Shown: piece by piece, positions 7,280-15,862 of the stretch
Numbering within the stretch: the first letter of the stretch is position 1
Layout: every line of letters starts with the position of its first letter
DNA from: Alistipes senegalensis
Lineage (GTDB): Bacteria; Bacteroidota; Bacteroidia; Bacteroidales; Rikenellaceae
DNA: 48,115 bases
NCBI GenBank assembly: GCA_023665825.1
Contig: JAMPDE010000001.1
Coordinates: 162,574-210,688 of the forward strand
Reading direction: 5' to 3'
The notes under the pieces: model-generated
The model's database searches: none
The model's input: only the letters and a program-made list of their open reading frames with translations
What the model was told of the DNA's origin: nothing
Position numbers and translations under genes: made by a program

Positions 7280-7925
7280 CGCCAATCTCATCACGCTGAA
7301 TGTGGTGTTCGTCGTATGCCTGATCGTGGCGAACGTCGTTACGAGCAAGGTACTCGATACCGGCATCCATATCGGCGGGGTTCCCGTCCTCATTCCGGGC
7401 GCGGCCTTGACATATGCCCTGACATTCCTCTGTACGGACGTCATCGGCGAGATATGGGGCAAGAAAGAGGCGAATAAGGCCGTCATCAGGGGCTTTATCG
7501 CACAACTCATTGCCCTTGCCCTGATTATCCTGACGATGTATCTGCCAGCCTATAACGAGGAGATGCAACAGGCCTATCGGATGCTGCTCGGACAGACGCC
7601 GATATTCGTATTCGGGTCGCTGGTCGCATATCTCTGCTCCCAAAGTTGGGACGTGTGGATATTCCACAAGATACGGGGCCGATTCTGCGGCAATCCGAAA
7701 CGGCGGTGGATATGGAACAACGCATCGACCCTGACCTCGCAGATCATCGACACGGCGATTTACATCTCCATCGCATTCGGGTTCGGCTTCGGGTGGTTCA
7801 TGCAGGAGGGCGGCGTGATGCTCGTTGCCTGCATGGTCGCCGGGCAATACTTACTCAAAGCGGGGTTGGCTCTATGCGATACGCCGTTTTTCTATCTCTT
7901 AACTCGCAAACAAAAAGAAGAATAG
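7266..7925 (+). CDS. yhhQ: YhhQ-type queuosine precursor transporter (VUT family)
   Basis: The protein has 219 residues and starts at the ATG inside the queC end. It has about six hydrophobic segments, including LITLNVVFVVCLIVANVV near the N-terminus, plus the family elements FLCTDVIGEIWGKKEA and a conserved ASTLTSQIIDTAIYISIAF. YhhQ proteins import preQ0/preQ1 across the inner membrane. In a phage this would supplement or replace the slow de novo route when the host environment holds queuosine precursors. A small insertion after the third helix (YLPAYNEEMQQAYRMLLGQ) is normal for the family. Confidence 0.88.
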   Translation: MKKSNANLITLNVVFVVCLIVANVVTSKVLDTGIHIGGVPVLIPGAALTYALTFLCTDVIGEIWGKKEANKAVIRGFIAQLIALALIILTMYLPAYNEEMQQAYRMLLGQTPIFVFGSLVAYLCSQSWDVWIFHKIRGRFCGNPKRRWIWNNASTLTSQIIDTAIYISIAFGFGFGWFMQEGGVMLVACMVAGQYLLKAGLALCDTPFFYLLTRKQKEE

Positions 7926-7927
7926 CA

Positions 7928-8287
7928 ATGTATTACGTTTCCAAACGAATGGAGATCGCAGGAAGCCATCGACTTTCCCTCTCCTACAAAAGCCCATGTC
8001 AGAACCTCCACGGCCATAACTGGGTCGTAACGGTGTTCTGCAAAGCGAAAAAGCTGAACAAAGACGGAATGATCTGCGACTTTCAGCAGATTAAAAAGAA
8101 GATTCACGGCTACCTCGATCACGGCAACTTCAACAAGTTGCTGCCGTTCAATCCGACGGCCGAAAACATCGCTCGCTGGATCGTCGAGCAAATTCCCGAA
8201 TGCTACAAGGCGACGGTACAGGAAAGCGAGGGTAACGTCGCAATCTATATCGCAGACATCAGCAAAAACGAGGAGGACGCATTATGA
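7928..8287 (+). CDS. queD: 6-carboxytetrahydropterin synthase QueD
   Basis: The protein has 119 residues. The zinc ligands are visible as SHRL near residue 14 and the HGH of CQNLHGHNW, with the catalytic Cys three residues before it. LDHGNFN and the ESEGN glutamate complete the PTPS/QueD active site. It converts dihydroneopterin triphosphate from FolE into 6-carboxytetrahydropterin. The gene overlaps queE by 4 bases (ATTATGAG junction), so they are coupled. Confidence 0.93.
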   Translation: MYYVSKRMEIAGSHRLSLSYKSPCQNLHGHNWVVTVFCKAKKLNKDGMICDFQQIKKKIHGYLDHGNFNKLLPFNPTAENIARWIVEQIPECYKATVQESEGNVAIYIADISKNEEDAL

Positions 8288-8865
8288 GGGTAAACGAGAT
8301 TTTCTATTCGATTCAGGGCGAGGGCCGCTTTACCGGCACTCCGGCAATCTTCATTCGCCTTGCAGGATGCAATCTCCGTTGCGATTTCTGCGATACGGAG
8401 CATCAGCCCTATCAAGACCTTACCGAAGCGGAGATTGTGCGTCAGATCGCCAATTTTCCCGCCTCGCACGTGGTCATTACGGGCGGCGAGCCGATGCTTC
8501 GGCTCACTTTATCGCTCATCGACCGCTTGCATCGAAAAGGCAAGTTCATTCAGGTCGAAACCAACGGCACAATCCCGATCAAGGATAACCTCCCTATCGA
8601 CTGGATCACCTGCTCGCCGAAATTCGACTTTTGCCCTCATGCCGAGTTGAAAATACAGCGCATCGACGAGCTGAAAGTCGTATATCAGGGTCAGGATATG
8701 TCGGCATACGACAGCATCAAGGCCAAAGAGTACTACTTGCAGCCCTGCGATTTCAGGGACGAGGCGCGAAACGCGGAAAACCTCGCGGCAACCATCAACT
8801 ACATCAAATCACACCCGAAATGGAAGCTATCACTCCAAACGCAGAAGATATTATCGGTGCGCTGA
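8284..8865 (+). CDS. queE: 7-carboxy-7-deazaguanine synthase QueE (radical SAM)
   Basis: The protein has 193 residues. N-terminal FYSIQGEGRFTGTPAIFIR leads into the radical-SAM cluster motif CNLRCDFCD (Cx3Cx2C); VVITGGEP is the SAM-contact GGEP motif. The enzyme ring-contracts 6-carboxytetrahydropterin to 7-carboxy-7-deazaguanine. It is slightly shorter than many host enzymes but has all the motifs. Its 3' end overlaps the folE start by 46 bases in a different frame. Confidence 0.93.
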   Translation: MRVNEIFYSIQGEGRFTGTPAIFIRLAGCNLRCDFCDTEHQPYQDLTEAEIVRQIANFPASHVVITGGEPMLRLTLSLIDRLHRKGKFIQVETNGTIPIKDNLPIDWITCSPKFDFCPHAELKIQRIDELKVVYQGQDMSAYDSIKAKEYYLQPCDFRDEARNAENLAATINYIKSHPKWKLSLQTQKILSVR

Positions 8866-9410
8866 AAACGCTCATCCGCGCCATCGGCGAAGACCCCGAC
8901 CGCGAGGGCCTGATCGGCACGCCCGACCGCATCATGCGGATGTGGAAAGAGATATTCCGAGGCTACGATCCGAGCCAAAAGCCGAAGATCACCACGTTCG
9001 CCAATGAGGAGGGCATATCGGATATTGTGTTCGATTGCGGCGACTACTATTCGATGTGCGAGCATCACATCCTGCCGTTCTTCGGCCGGTATTACTTCGC
9101 CTATATCCCCAGCCCGAAAGGGCGCATCCTCGGCATCAGCAAAGTTGCCCGCGTGGTCGGTTACTGCGCCGCCCGCTTGCAGTTGCAGGAGCGGCTGGCG
9201 CGGGACATCGTGCAGATGTTGTCCGAGGCCCTGCATAACGAGGCTCTCGGCTTCGCTATCGTGATGAAAGGGCAACACCTGTGCAAGACGATGCGAGGCG
9301 TCAAGAACAGCGGGAATATGAGCGTCGCTCACTTCACGGGGTTATTCAACAGCAACCCCGAAACCCGCAGAGAATTTTACAAACTCATAGACCTGAATAG
9401 CAATGGCTAA
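8820..9410 (+). CDS. folE: GTP cyclohydrolase I FolE
   Basis: The protein has 196 residues from the ATG at 8820 (MEAITPNAEDIIGALKTLI). Family signatures are DREGLIGTPDRI, the zinc/catalytic segment YYSMCEHHILPFFG, GISKVARVV and a C-terminal MKGQHLCKTMRGVK that holds the third zinc cysteine. It makes dihydroneopterin triphosphate from GTP, the entry step to preQ0. Its stop overlaps the small terminase start, which places the modification genes and packaging genes in one transcription unit. Confidence 0.95.
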   Translation: MEAITPNAEDIIGALKTLIRAIGEDPDREGLIGTPDRIMRMWKEIFRGYDPSQKPKITTFANEEGISDIVFDCGDYYSMCEHHILPFFGRYYFAYIPSPKGRILGISKVARVVGYCAARLQLQERLARDIVQMLSEALHNEALGFAIVMKGQHLCKTMRGVKNSGNMSVAHFTGLFNSNPETRREFYKLIDLNSNG

Positions 9411-9903
9411 GTTCAATGCGGCAAAAATCGATGAATGCGAGGCATGGGTAACTAATCACGGCCTGATCGACTACGGCGGAGCGAAGTTGAAAGAGTTCGT
9501 CCGCGAAATGGGGATCGACGAAAAGACCTACCGCTTATGGATGAGGGATAAACCTCAGTTCAAAGAGGCTATCGAGCGAGCAAAGACTGTTTTCAAGCAG
9601 AATCTGACCCATGACCTCGCCATCTCTCTATCCAAAGCCGCGAAAGGATATGAGCATGAAGAAACCGAGCAGGAATTTCGCGTCGGTGCAGACGGAAATC
9701 CGACCCCGTTCAAGATGAAGCGGAAGAAAGTCCATGTGCAGCCGAATATCGGGGCGGCCATCTTTCTGCTGACGAATCTCGACCCGGAACACTATCAGAA
9801 CAGGCAACGCAACGACGTGATGTTGAAAAAGGAGGATGAAAAACCGATGACACTCGATGAGATCAACGCAGAAATCGCACGACTTGAAAAGTTGGAAAAA
9901 TAA
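9403..9903 (+). CDS. Terminase small subunit
   Basis: The protein has 166 residues. An N-terminal helix-turn-helix-like region (GAKLKEFVREMGIDEKTYRLWMRD) is followed by a helical oligomerisation segment (FKEAIERAKTVFKQNLTHDLAISLSKAAKGYEHEE). A basic strand pair and NIGAAIFLLTNLDPEHYQNRQ follow, the latter being typical of small terminases. It binds the packaging site and regulates the large subunit, whose ATG overlaps its stop codon. Confidence 0.85.
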   Translation: MAKFNAAKIDECEAWVTNHGLIDYGGAKLKEFVREMGIDEKTYRLWMRDKPQFKEAIERAKTVFKQNLTHDLAISLSKAAKGYEHEETEQEFRVGADGNPTPFKMKRKKVHVQPNIGAAIFLLTNLDPEHYQNRQRNDVMLKKEDEKPMTLDEINAEIARLEKLEK

Positions 9904-11384
9904 TGGGATCATCTACAATCGAGGTACGCGAACAGTTGATGAGGTTGAAGCGCGAGAAGTTAAAACTCGAAGCTCCGACCTCCTTTTCGCGTTTTCTCGG
10001 TTATAGCAACCCCAAATACGAGTTAGAATGGTTTCATAAGATCATCGCGGATCACTGCCAAATGCTATTAGAGGGCAAGATTAAAAACCTCATGGTTTTC
10101 ATGCCTCCGCAACACGGCAAATCGGAAATCATATCTCGCAATTTTCCTGCATGGGCTTTCGGGCGTGATCCCGATTTGAAGATCGTCGGTTGTTCCTATT
10201 CCTCCGACCTTGCGCAGCAATTTTCGCGCTCGATTCAGAGGACGATAGATAGCAAGGAATATCAGGCGATATTTCCCGAAACCTATCTCAACGGCTCGAA
10301 TATCCGCACGGATTCACGCGGCTACCTGAGGAACGTCGATCTCTTCGAAATGGTCGGTCATCGGGGATTTTACAAGGCGGTCGGCGTAGGAGGTTCTTTG
10401 ACAGGTACACCCGTCGATATTGCAATCATCGACGACCCGGTAAAGGATGCAAACGAGGCAAACTCCATCACCTACCGCGACAGAAACTGGGATTGGTACA
10501 ACACCGTACTATCGACCCGCCTACACAATAATTCGAGGCAACTTTTCATCATGACGCGATGGCACGAGGATGACCTTGCCGGACGCATCCTGAAAGCCGA
10601 ACCGCAAGATTGGACGATATTGGCAATACCGGCAATCTGCGAACAGGAATACGACGGAGGCCTGAGTAAGAGGCATATCGGCGACGCACTATGGCCGTCG
10701 CGTCATTCCATCGAGAAATTGCAGAAGCAAAAAGCCCGCGCCCCGCGTGAGTTCAATGCCCTATATCAGCAACACCCGACTATCGAGGGCGGTAATATCG
10801 TGAAAAGGGATTGGTTTCGCACGATTTCGCTTGCCGAGTTCCGGTCGCTACGGTTCAATGAACCGATACATTTCTACCTCGACACCGCCTACAATAAGAA
10901 AAAACGAGGTCAAGACAACGACCCCAGCGGCATATTGGCGGCTTGTAGGATAAGGAATTATATCTACCTGATCGATGCTCAAAAGGTGTATAAGGAGATG
11001 CCCGACCTATTGCGGTTCCTACCTCAATACATCGCGGCGCATGGAGGCAATGCCGAAAGCAAATTGCACGTCGAGCCAAAGGCCAATGGCGAGAGCGTAG
11101 TGCAGATGCTACAAGAGATTTCAACGCTCAATGTTAAGCGGACGCCCACGCCGACCGACGACAAAGAGGTGCGATTACGGGCTGTTTCGCCGCGCGTAGA
11201 GTGCGGACGGGTGTTCATCGTCGAGGGGTCATGGAACGATGATTTCCTCGATGAAATATGCGGATTTCCGAGTATGCCGCATGATGAATGCGTCGATATT
11301 CTCGGCTATGCGATAAATGATCTTTTCGAGGAAGATGACGATATAGACTACGACCTGCTCAGCAAGTCGAGTTTAGGTATGTAA
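9903..11384 (+). CDS. Terminase large subunit (ATPase/nuclease)
   Basis: The protein has 493 residues. The Walker A variant MPPQHGKSE is at residues 67-75, Walker B DIAIIDDP at 172-179, and the coupling motif region IMTRWHEDDLAGRI follows. The C-terminal RNase H-like nuclease begins with FYLDTAYNKKKRGQDND, whose Asp is the first catalytic acid. It translocates and cuts concatemeric DNA at the portal. Length is normal. It resembles the terminases of Gram-negative tailed phages with TIGR01630-type C-terminal domains. Confidence 0.95.
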   Translation: MGSSTIEVREQLMRLKREKLKLEAPTSFSRFLGYSNPKYELEWFHKIIADHCQMLLEGKIKNLMVFMPPQHGKSEIISRNFPAWAFGRDPDLKIVGCSYSSDLAQQFSRSIQRTIDSKEYQAIFPETYLNGSNIRTDSRGYLRNVDLFEMVGHRGFYKAVGVGGSLTGTPVDIAIIDDPVKDANEANSITYRDRNWDWYNTVLSTRLHNNSRQLFIMTRWHEDDLAGRILKAEPQDWTILAIPAICEQEYDGGLSKRHIGDALWPSRHSIEKLQKQKARAPREFNALYQQHPTIEGGNIVKRDWFRTISLAEFRSLRFNEPIHFYLDTAYNKKKRGQDNDPSGILAACRIRNYIYLIDAQKVYKEMPDLLRFLPQYIAAHGGNAESKLHVEPKANGESVVQMLQEISTLNVKRTPTPTDDKEVRLRAVSPRVECGRVFIVEGSWNDDFLDEICGFPSMPHDECVDILGYAINDLFEEDDDIDYDLLSKSSLGM

Positions 11385-11401
11385 ACCAAAATTTTAACGA
11401 T

Positions 11402-12913
11402 ATGATGCTATTTGATTTATTTCGCAATTATCTCAATGCTCTTGTAGGCCACAACCAAGAGTTCGAGAAATTGCTGGCCGCCAAAGACATTTCGGCGGTC
11501 AAAGACAAAATGCGGAGCCGCGCCGACATGGCAATCGAAGCACTCGGCGAGTACGACGTGTCCACGCACAAGATCATGAAACGCGAGGACAAGATCATCA
11601 CCGACAAAAAAGGCAATTTTCTGCGTCTTGACCCGGTATGGAAGCTCCCGATCCCCTATCAGGTCTATATCAATGAAATCGCGCTCGTATTCCTCTACGG
11701 CCGTCCTGTGAAGTGGTCGCAGCAGTCGCAAGGGACGGACAAGGCGTTTCAGAAGTTCCAAGAAGTTCTCGAACACACGCACTTCGATAGCAAACTCCGT
11801 CAATGCAAGCGCATCGCCGGATCGGAAACAGAAAGTGCAATGCTGTTTCGTGTATTCAAAGACCATGACGGACAGCCGGACGTGCAGATTCGGGTGCTTG
11901 CACAAAGCAAAGGCGACGAGATTTATGTTCGTTGGGATCAGTATGAAAACCTCATATCCGTTGCATGGGGTTATTACGTCAAGGAGGCCGAGAATGCGAC
12001 CGTCTACCACTTCGACATCTATACCCCGAATACCATCTACCGATGCGCCAAGAAATCGATCGGCTGGGAGGTCATTCAAGAAACAAACTTCATCGGCAAA
12101 ATTCCGATCATCCTTTTTCAGCAGGAAAAGGAGTGGAAAGGCGTTGAACCTCTCATCCACCGCGAGGAGTTGATCGCCTCGCGCTCCGCTGACACCAACG
12201 ACTATTTCGCCGATCCTATCGCCATCATGGCCGCCGACCTTATCAAGAACCTGCCGGAAAAGAAAGAGGCGGCGAAACTTCTCGTTACGAACGATGCAGA
12301 GGGGGTCGATAAGGCTGCAAAATACCTGACATGGGACAGCGCACCGGAAAGCAAGAAGCAGGAGATCGAGTGGTTGCAAAACCATATCCTCTCTAAGTCG
12401 TTCACCCCGAACATTTCGCTCGACACCTTGAAATCATTGAGCAATCTATCGGGAAAGGCATTGCGAACGGTGATGCTACTGGCCGACATCAAGGCATCCA
12501 AACACAAAGAGGTTCACGATGAGTTGTTATCCCGTACCTCCTCCCTCATTACATCAATTATCGGCAATGTCCTCGACGTGCATCTCAAAGGAGAATGCGA
12601 GAACCTGAAAATCGGGCATGAGTTCCAAGAGCCGTTCGGGGATGACATCGCAGATGCCCTCGACAATATCATCAAGAGCATCGACGGCGGCATCATCTCA
12701 ACCGAAAGCGGTGTCGAACTGAATCCTCTCGTCAAGGATAAGAAGCTCGAAATGGAACGTCTGAAAGCCGAAGAGGAGGAGCGAGCGCAGAAACAGCAAC
12801 AGATATTCGGCGACATCGATGGCGTCGGGCCTCAATCCGCATCGGACGGCGACGACGATCCCGATGATGACGGAGCCGAAGACGGTACGAAGAAAAAGCA
12901 ACAGAAGAAGTAG
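11402..12913 (+). CDS. Portal protein (SPP1 gp6-like)
   Basis: The protein has 503 residues. SPP1-type portal landmarks include YINEIALVFLYGRPVKW, ESAMLFRVFKDHDG, a GKIPIILFQQEKEWKG strand and the long helix with LSNLSGKALR. The C-terminus is acidic with a KKKQQKK tail, as in many portals. It forms the dodecameric DNA gate and lies between terminase and the MuF-type minor head gene, the usual order. Either ATG of an ATGATG pair at 11402 could be the start. Confidence 0.92.
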   Translation: MMLFDLFRNYLNALVGHNQEFEKLLAAKDISAVKDKMRSRADMAIEALGEYDVSTHKIMKREDKIITDKKGNFLRLDPVWKLPIPYQVYINEIALVFLYGRPVKWSQQSQGTDKAFQKFQEVLEHTHFDSKLRQCKRIAGSETESAMLFRVFKDHDGQPDVQIRVLAQSKGDEIYVRWDQYENLISVAWGYYVKEAENATVYHFDIYTPNTIYRCAKKSIGWEVIQETNFIGKIPIILFQQEKEWKGVEPLIHREELIASRSADTNDYFADPIAIMAADLIKNLPEKKEAAKLLVTNDAEGVDKAAKYLTWDSAPESKKQEIEWLQNHILSKSFTPNISLDTLKSLSNLSGKALRTVMLLADIKASKHKEVHDELLSRTSSLITSIIGNVLDVHLKGECENLKIGHEFQEPFGDDIADALDNIIKSIDGGIISTESGVELNPLVKDKKLEMERLKAEEEERAQKQQQIFGDIDGVGPQSASDGDDDPDDDGAEDGTKKKQQKK

Positions 12914-12920
12914 GTAATCA

Positions 12921-15497
12921 ATGGCAAAAAAAGCATATTCCCCCGATCCGAAAGCGGAAACGATCAAGCGCATCCAGCGCACGGAGGCTTACGCCGAGAA
13001 AGTAAGGCAATTATTCGCCGCGACGGTGAATGAAATCCTCTCTCTCAATAAGTCCGTGCCGACGTTGGATGATGGGGTCATGTACTCTTTCGACGGGGAC
13101 AATATGCGAATCCAAAAGAAAGTCGAGGCATTGCTCCGACAACTGCATTCAGTCGTTACGACGGCAATCCGCAAGGGGATTACACTCGAATGGGAACAAG
13201 CGAATATCGAATGCGACAAACTCATATCGTCATGTTTCGGCAAGGAGATATTATCCAGTCCTGAGTTCAACGCATGGAATAACCGCAATATGGCGGCGAT
13301 GAATGCCTTTGCCAACCGGACGGAAGACGGCCTCAATCTATCGGGACGAATATGGCAATCGGTTCAGCAACTCCGCGATGAAATGGAGATCGCCATGACC
13401 GTTGCTATCGGCGAGGGTGATTCGGCGCAGTCCATATCCCGCAAAGTTCGGCAATACCTAAACGACCCCGACCTGATGTTCCGCCGTTTCCGCTTCAAAA
13501 AAGGCGAAGATGAGCAGGGCAAGCCTATCTACGGGCGGAAATGGAAAAAGCGCATCAAAGACGAGAAAACAGGCAAATATCGATGGATCGACTACGACCG
13601 TAAGGACTACAAAACCGGATCGGGCGTTTACAAATCCTCAGCCAAGAACGCCATGCGCGTTGCGAGGTCGGAAACGAACATCGCCTACCGCCGGGCTGAC
13701 AATGAGCGATGGCAGCAGATGGATTTCGTCCTCGGCCAGCGCATCCAGCTATCGAAGAACCACCCGAAAAAAGACATCTGCGACAAACTCGCGGGCGATT
13801 ATCCTAAGGATTTCGTATTCGATGGATGGCATGTGCAATGTTTCTGCTTTGCGACGCCTATCCTGATCGACGAGGACGAAATGGCGAAAGTTACGGAAGC
13901 ATTCCTCAAAGGCGAGAAATACACCCCACGAGGCAAGCAGATCACTGAATATCCGACCAATTTCAAAGATTGGGTGCAGGACAACAAGGAGAATATCCTT
14001 GCATCCCGAGATAGAGGCACAGAACCCTACTTTATTCGCAATAACGCATCGGCGATTGATGAGATACTCAACCCGAAGCCGAAAGAGCTTACAATCGCAG
14101 AAAAAGCGGCGTTACGCCATGAGGCCAGAACTCCCGAACAGGAGGCGGCGATCCGTAGCGCATGGGCCGAACGGCAGAAGAAGCACCAACAGATTAAGAC
14201 GGCCGCAAGCAACATCGCCAAAGTCGCCGGAGACTACGGCGAGGTCGATTACTCCACCCTGCAAAAATATATCGACGCGGGCGATCTGTCGGCCATGCCA
14301 GCCGAGACCAAGAAAGTGGCGCAGGCTATCCTCGCCACCAAGAAAGCGGAACAGGCTCTTGCCGATATTATCCCCAATGCTCACTCGTGGCATAAGCAGT
14401 TCACGATGGATCAACTGCAAGGGGTATACGATGCCGTCAAATCGAAGATCGAGAGTTGGGCGGGCCTATCCCTCGAACAGCAGGCGAAAAAGCTGCATTT
14501 CGAGGCTTTCGACTTCCTCGGCGGCAACATGAAAGGCGTTCAGGAGAAGTACCCGACATGGAAAGTATCGCAGGAGGCGTACATCAAAGAGCTTAACGCC
14601 GTCAATTACAAGATTTCGCTCAAACAAGCGATGGCAGATGTCGCGCTTGTCGAGCAATGGGCCGAAGCGCATCCGAAGAGCCTCAATGTCGCAAAACTCC
14701 TCGCCGATGCAAAGCACGCCATCGCCAACAACGAGGATATTGCGGTCATCAAGCAAAAGGTTTTACTCGCGGTAGCCGAGAAGCAAAAACGCGAGATGGA
14801 GCAGGCACGGCGCGACGCGAAAAAGGGCATCAAATCTCTCACCTTACCAAATATCAGCAAGGTAGAGATAAAGCGACTTCTCGATCAATATGAATCCGAG
14901 GATTTTGAGGATGCAGATGCCCGATTGCGGTCAATGACCGGGAGTATATGGAAAAGCTTGACGAAAGAGGAGCGGATCATCCTAACGAAGTACACGCAAA
15001 CTTACAGCTATCTGAATGAGCCACTGCGAGGACAGACCTATTACGGAGCACGAGGCCGCAATGAATTTGAACACGACCTACCTATCCTAACGAGGGCACT
15101 TGAAAAGTTCTCCATGCCTCAAAATACCGTCGTCCGGCGCGGTGTCGGCAGTTTCGAGATCAACGAACTCGGATATGGCCTCGGAGAGCTGAAAGTCGGT
15201 GATGTATTCGTTGAAAAGGGCTTCCTTTCGACGGCTATCCACAGGTCGGGAGGATTCAGCGATACATACAATTTGGTAATCGTGGTTCCCAAAGGCGCAA
15301 AGGGTGTTTACGCCGAGCCGTTTTCTCACTATACAGACTATCATAAGTTCGAGTATGACGGCATGGTATGGGACGGTGAATCGGTCGAATCGGCAAGATC
15401 GGAAATGGAGTGGATCGGACAGCGAGGCAGCCAATTCCGGGTTCTCAAAAAGCAAGGCAAAACGATCTACCTGCAAATGATCGGACAGCTCAAATAG
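12921..15497 (+). CDS. MuF-type minor head protein fused to ADP-ribosyltransferase
   Basis: The protein has 858 residues. Residues 240-320 carry the Mu F / SPP1 gp7 head-morphogenesis motif (ARSETNIAYRRADNERWQQM, then HVQCFCFATPIL). A long helical linker covers about 370-670. The last 180 residues match ADP-ribosyltransferase exotoxins: Y-LNEPLRG, VVRRGV (Arg about 737), EKGFLSTAI (Ser-Thr about 769) and the EME of SEMEWIGQRGSQFRV (ExE about 827-829). The R-S-ExE triad is complete, so activity on a protein arginine or similar is expected. MuF proteins can enter the host with DNA, which makes this a likely injected effector. A glycohydrolase gene sits just downstream on the other strand. Confidence 0.88.
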   Translation: MAKKAYSPDPKAETIKRIQRTEAYAEKVRQLFAATVNEILSLNKSVPTLDDGVMYSFDGDNMRIQKKVEALLRQLHSVVTTAIRKGITLEWEQANIECDKLISSCFGKEILSSPEFNAWNNRNMAAMNAFANRTEDGLNLSGRIWQSVQQLRDEMEIAMTVAIGEGDSAQSISRKVRQYLNDPDLMFRRFRFKKGEDEQGKPIYGRKWKKRIKDEKTGKYRWIDYDRKDYKTGSGVYKSSAKNAMRVARSETNIAYRRADNERWQQMDFVLGQRIQLSKNHPKKDICDKLAGDYPKDFVFDGWHVQCFCFATPILIDEDEMAKVTEAFLKGEKYTPRGKQITEYPTNFKDWVQDNKENILASRDRGTEPYFIRNNASAIDEILNPKPKELTIAEKAALRHEARTPEQEAAIRSAWAERQKKHQQIKTAASNIAKVAGDYGEVDYSTLQKYIDAGDLSAMPAETKKVAQAILATKKAEQALADIIPNAHSWHKQFTMDQLQGVYDAVKSKIESWAGLSLEQQAKKLHFEAFDFLGGNMKGVQEKYPTWKVSQEAYIKELNAVNYKISLKQAMADVALVEQWAEAHPKSLNVAKLLADAKHAIANNEDIAVIKQKVLLAVAEKQKREMEQARRDAKKGIKSLTLPNISKVEIKRLLDQYESEDFEDADARLRSMTGSIWKSLTKEERIILTKYTQTYSYLNEPLRGQTYYGARGRNEFEHDLPILTRALEKFSMPQNTVVRRGVGSFEINELGYGLGELKVGDVFVEKGFLSTAIHRSGGFSDTYNLVIVVPKGAKGVYAEPFSHYTDYHKFEYDGMVWDGESVESARSEMEWIGQRGSQFRVLKKQGKTIYLQMIGQLK

Positions 15498-15501
15498 GCA
15501 A

Positions 15502-15525
15502 AAGGGAGTGCAATCGCGCTCCCTT
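15502..15525. terminator. Bidirectional terminator hairpin
   Basis: An AAGGGAGTGC stem, AATC loop and GCGCTCCCTT partner form ten pairs with one T-G wobble. The hairpin sits exactly between two convergent genes: the minor head gene ends at 15497 and the minus-strand gene ends at 15524. There is no long T run on the plus side (TACTTG), so it may only weakly terminate in that direction. Confidence 0.6.
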
Positions 15526-15862
15526 ACTTGTAGTATTGCTTGTAGAATTTCTTGAACGGCTCGACGCAATCCATCATCGACGACATATTGCCCTGTGCAT
15601 AGCGATTAAACAGCAGGGATTTCAAGGTAATCGGCACGCCGTCTGCATTCTCGAACTCCGCCAATCCGACCGCAGTATATTCGTCGAGATTTCGACTTTC
15701 TGAGGCATTCACACCGCCTCTTGCGATGACCATCATAGTATCGTGAACCCATGTTCGTTCATAAAGCCAAAGCATCGTTTTGTTTTGGTCTTTGCCTTTG
15801 TATGGGTTCTCCTGCTCGCCCTTGTAGTAGCGGCAAAATCGTGTATAATCCTCTTGTTTCAT
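15524..15862 (-). CDS. Hypothetical protein coupled to the ADP-ribosylglycohydrolase
   Basis: The protein has 112 residues. Its start codon overlaps the stop of the upstream glycohydrolase (ATGA junction at 15859-15862), a strong sign of co-translation. It is tyrosine-rich with many charged residues (DYTRFCRYYKGEQENPYKGKDQN; C-terminal FKKFYKQYYK). It has no signal peptide or membrane segment. I do not recognise the family; a partner of the glycohydrolase or of the head-protein ART is a reasonable guess from context only. Confidence 0.65.
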   Translation of the reverse strand: MKQEDYTRFCRYYKGEQENPYKGKDQNKTMLWLYERTWVHDTMMVIARGGVNASESRNLDEYTAVGLAEFENADGVPITLKSLLFNRYAQGNMSSMMDCVEPFKKFYKQYYK

